DNA from: an uncultured Clostridia bacterium
GTDB lineage: Bacteria; Bacillota; Clostridia; Oscillospirales; Oscillospiraceae
NCBI GenBank assembly: GCA_946187475.1
Contig: CAMHRJ010000154.1
Location: forward strand, 1 to 5,809
Length of the DNA stretch: 5,809 nt
Direction: 5' to 3'
Shown here in pieces: positions 5,284 through 5,809 of this stretch (the stretch's first letter is position 1; the number at the start of each line of letters is the position of its first letter). The notes beneath the pieces are model-generated. The model did no database searches, had not been told where the DNA came from, and worked only from the letters and a program-made list of their open reading frames with translations. The translations under genes and the position numbers were made by a program.

Positions 5284-5809
5284 TTGAATAAACTCGAAAC
5301 CGCGAGAGCGCAGATCTCCGCCATCGATCAGCAAATGGCCGACCTCTTTGAGCAGCGGATGAACGCCGTGAAGCTGGTGGCGGAACACAAGCAGGAGCAC
5401 GGTCTCCCCATTCTGGACACCGCCCGGGAGCAGGCGCTCATCGCCCGCAACAGCGAATACATTCAAAACGGCGTGATTCGGGAGTATTACGTCCAGTTTC
5501 TGCAGAACACCATGGCCCTGAGTCGGGATTATCAGGCTCGGCTGAGCCAGCAGCTTCGGGTGGCCTACAGCGGCGTGGAGGGCGCCTTTGCCCACATCTC
5601 CGCCGGGCGGATCTTCCCCGACGGAAATCGCATCGGCTATAAGGACTTCCGCGCCGCATACGACGCGGTGGTCAGCGGAGAATGCGACTGCGCGGTGCTG
5701 CCCATTGAAAACAGCTACAACGGCGAGGTTGGCGACGTGCAAGACCTGATGTTCTTCGGTCCCCTCCACGTGAACGGAGTCTATGAGCTGGGCATCACCC
5801 AAAACCTCG
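5284..5809 (+). CDS. pheA: Bifunctional chorismate mutase / prephenate dehydratase, C-terminus cut by window
   Basis: The first 175 codons of a P-protein-like enzyme are present, converting chorismate to prephenate and then to phenylpyruvate. Residues 1 to about 85 form an AroQ-type chorismate mutase. Arg8, Arg25, Lys36, Asp45, Arg48 and Glu49 line up at a constant offset of three with the E. coli active-site residues Arg11, Arg28, Lys39, Asp48, Arg51 and Glu52. From about residue 93 a prephenate dehydratase domain begins (VAYSGVEGAFAH, then AVLPIENSYNGEV at 137-149). The rest of that domain and any ACT regulatory domain lie outside the window. The start is TTG at 5284, the only upstream option after the in-frame stop at 5275. 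GGAG at 5271-5274, inside the last codons of the aminotransferase, lies 9 nt upstream. Close spacing suggests translational coupling and co-transcription. Confidence 0.92.
   Translation, partial: MNKLETARAQISAIDQQMADLFEQRMNAVKLVAEHKQEHGLPILDTAREQALIARNSEYIQNGVIREYYVQFLQNTMALSRDYQARLSQQLRVAYSGVEGAFAHISAGRIFPDGNRIGYKDFRAAYDAVVSGECDCAVLPIENSYNGEVGDVQDLMFFGPLHVNGVYELGITQNL

Noticed and set aside
4069..5802. A 577-codon open frame on the minus strand, opposite the aminotransferase and pheA
   Set aside because: It is antisense to two genes with clear catalytic motifs, has no recognisable domain, and its length follows from the GC-rich codon pattern of the real genes.

Overview
The window looks like core chromosome of a moderately GC-rich Firmicute, most likely a gut-type clostridium of the Oscillospiraceae/Ruminococcaceae kind. 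This placement is inferred from strong AGGAGG-type ribosome binding sites, consensus TTGACA/TATAAT promoters with 17-nt spacers, and a BirA repressor/ligase paired with a BioY transporter. No database search supports it. No mobile element, CRISPR array or transferred island is visible.

Layout. On the minus strand at the left edge is the 5' part of a tRNA-Leu(CAA). Its own promoter sits just beyond the stop codon of a minus-strand PAP2-type membrane protein gene (112-876). Divergent from that gene is a LysR-family regulator (1081-1983, +), closed by a strong hairpin terminator. Convergent with it is birA (2041-3027, -), the biotin protein ligase and biotin-responsive repressor. Divergent from birA is bioY (3178-3723, +), the biotin-uptake membrane protein. 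The birA-bioY gap holds a clear bioY promoter and two same-spaced dyads with TTGTAAA/TTTACAA-type halves: one overlaps the -35 element, the other the start site. This forms a compact biotin-sensing unit in which BirA probably shuts off bioY, and perhaps itself, when biotin is plentiful.

The right third is an aromatic amino acid operon. A promoter at 3812-3840 drives a leader RNA encoding a 36-residue peptide not previously delimited here (3889-3999). Ten of its residues are aromatic, six of them packed into W-F-Y-G-Y-S-Y-Y. The peptide stops two bases before an antiterminator arm (4002-4014) that can pair with 4035-4045 and so prevent an intrinsic terminator (4034-4061). Behind it lie a class I/II aminotransferase (4087-5277) and, 6 nt further on, a TTG-started bifunctional chorismate mutase/prephenate dehydratase (pheA), cut by the window end. 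Together the two enzymes can take chorismate to prephenate, phenylpyruvate and phenylalanine, and the leader can sense charged aromatic tRNAs by ribosome stalling. This attenuator is the most interesting element of the window, because ribosome-mediated leader-peptide attenuation is best known in Proteobacteria, whereas Firmicutes usually use T-boxes or TRAP for such genes.
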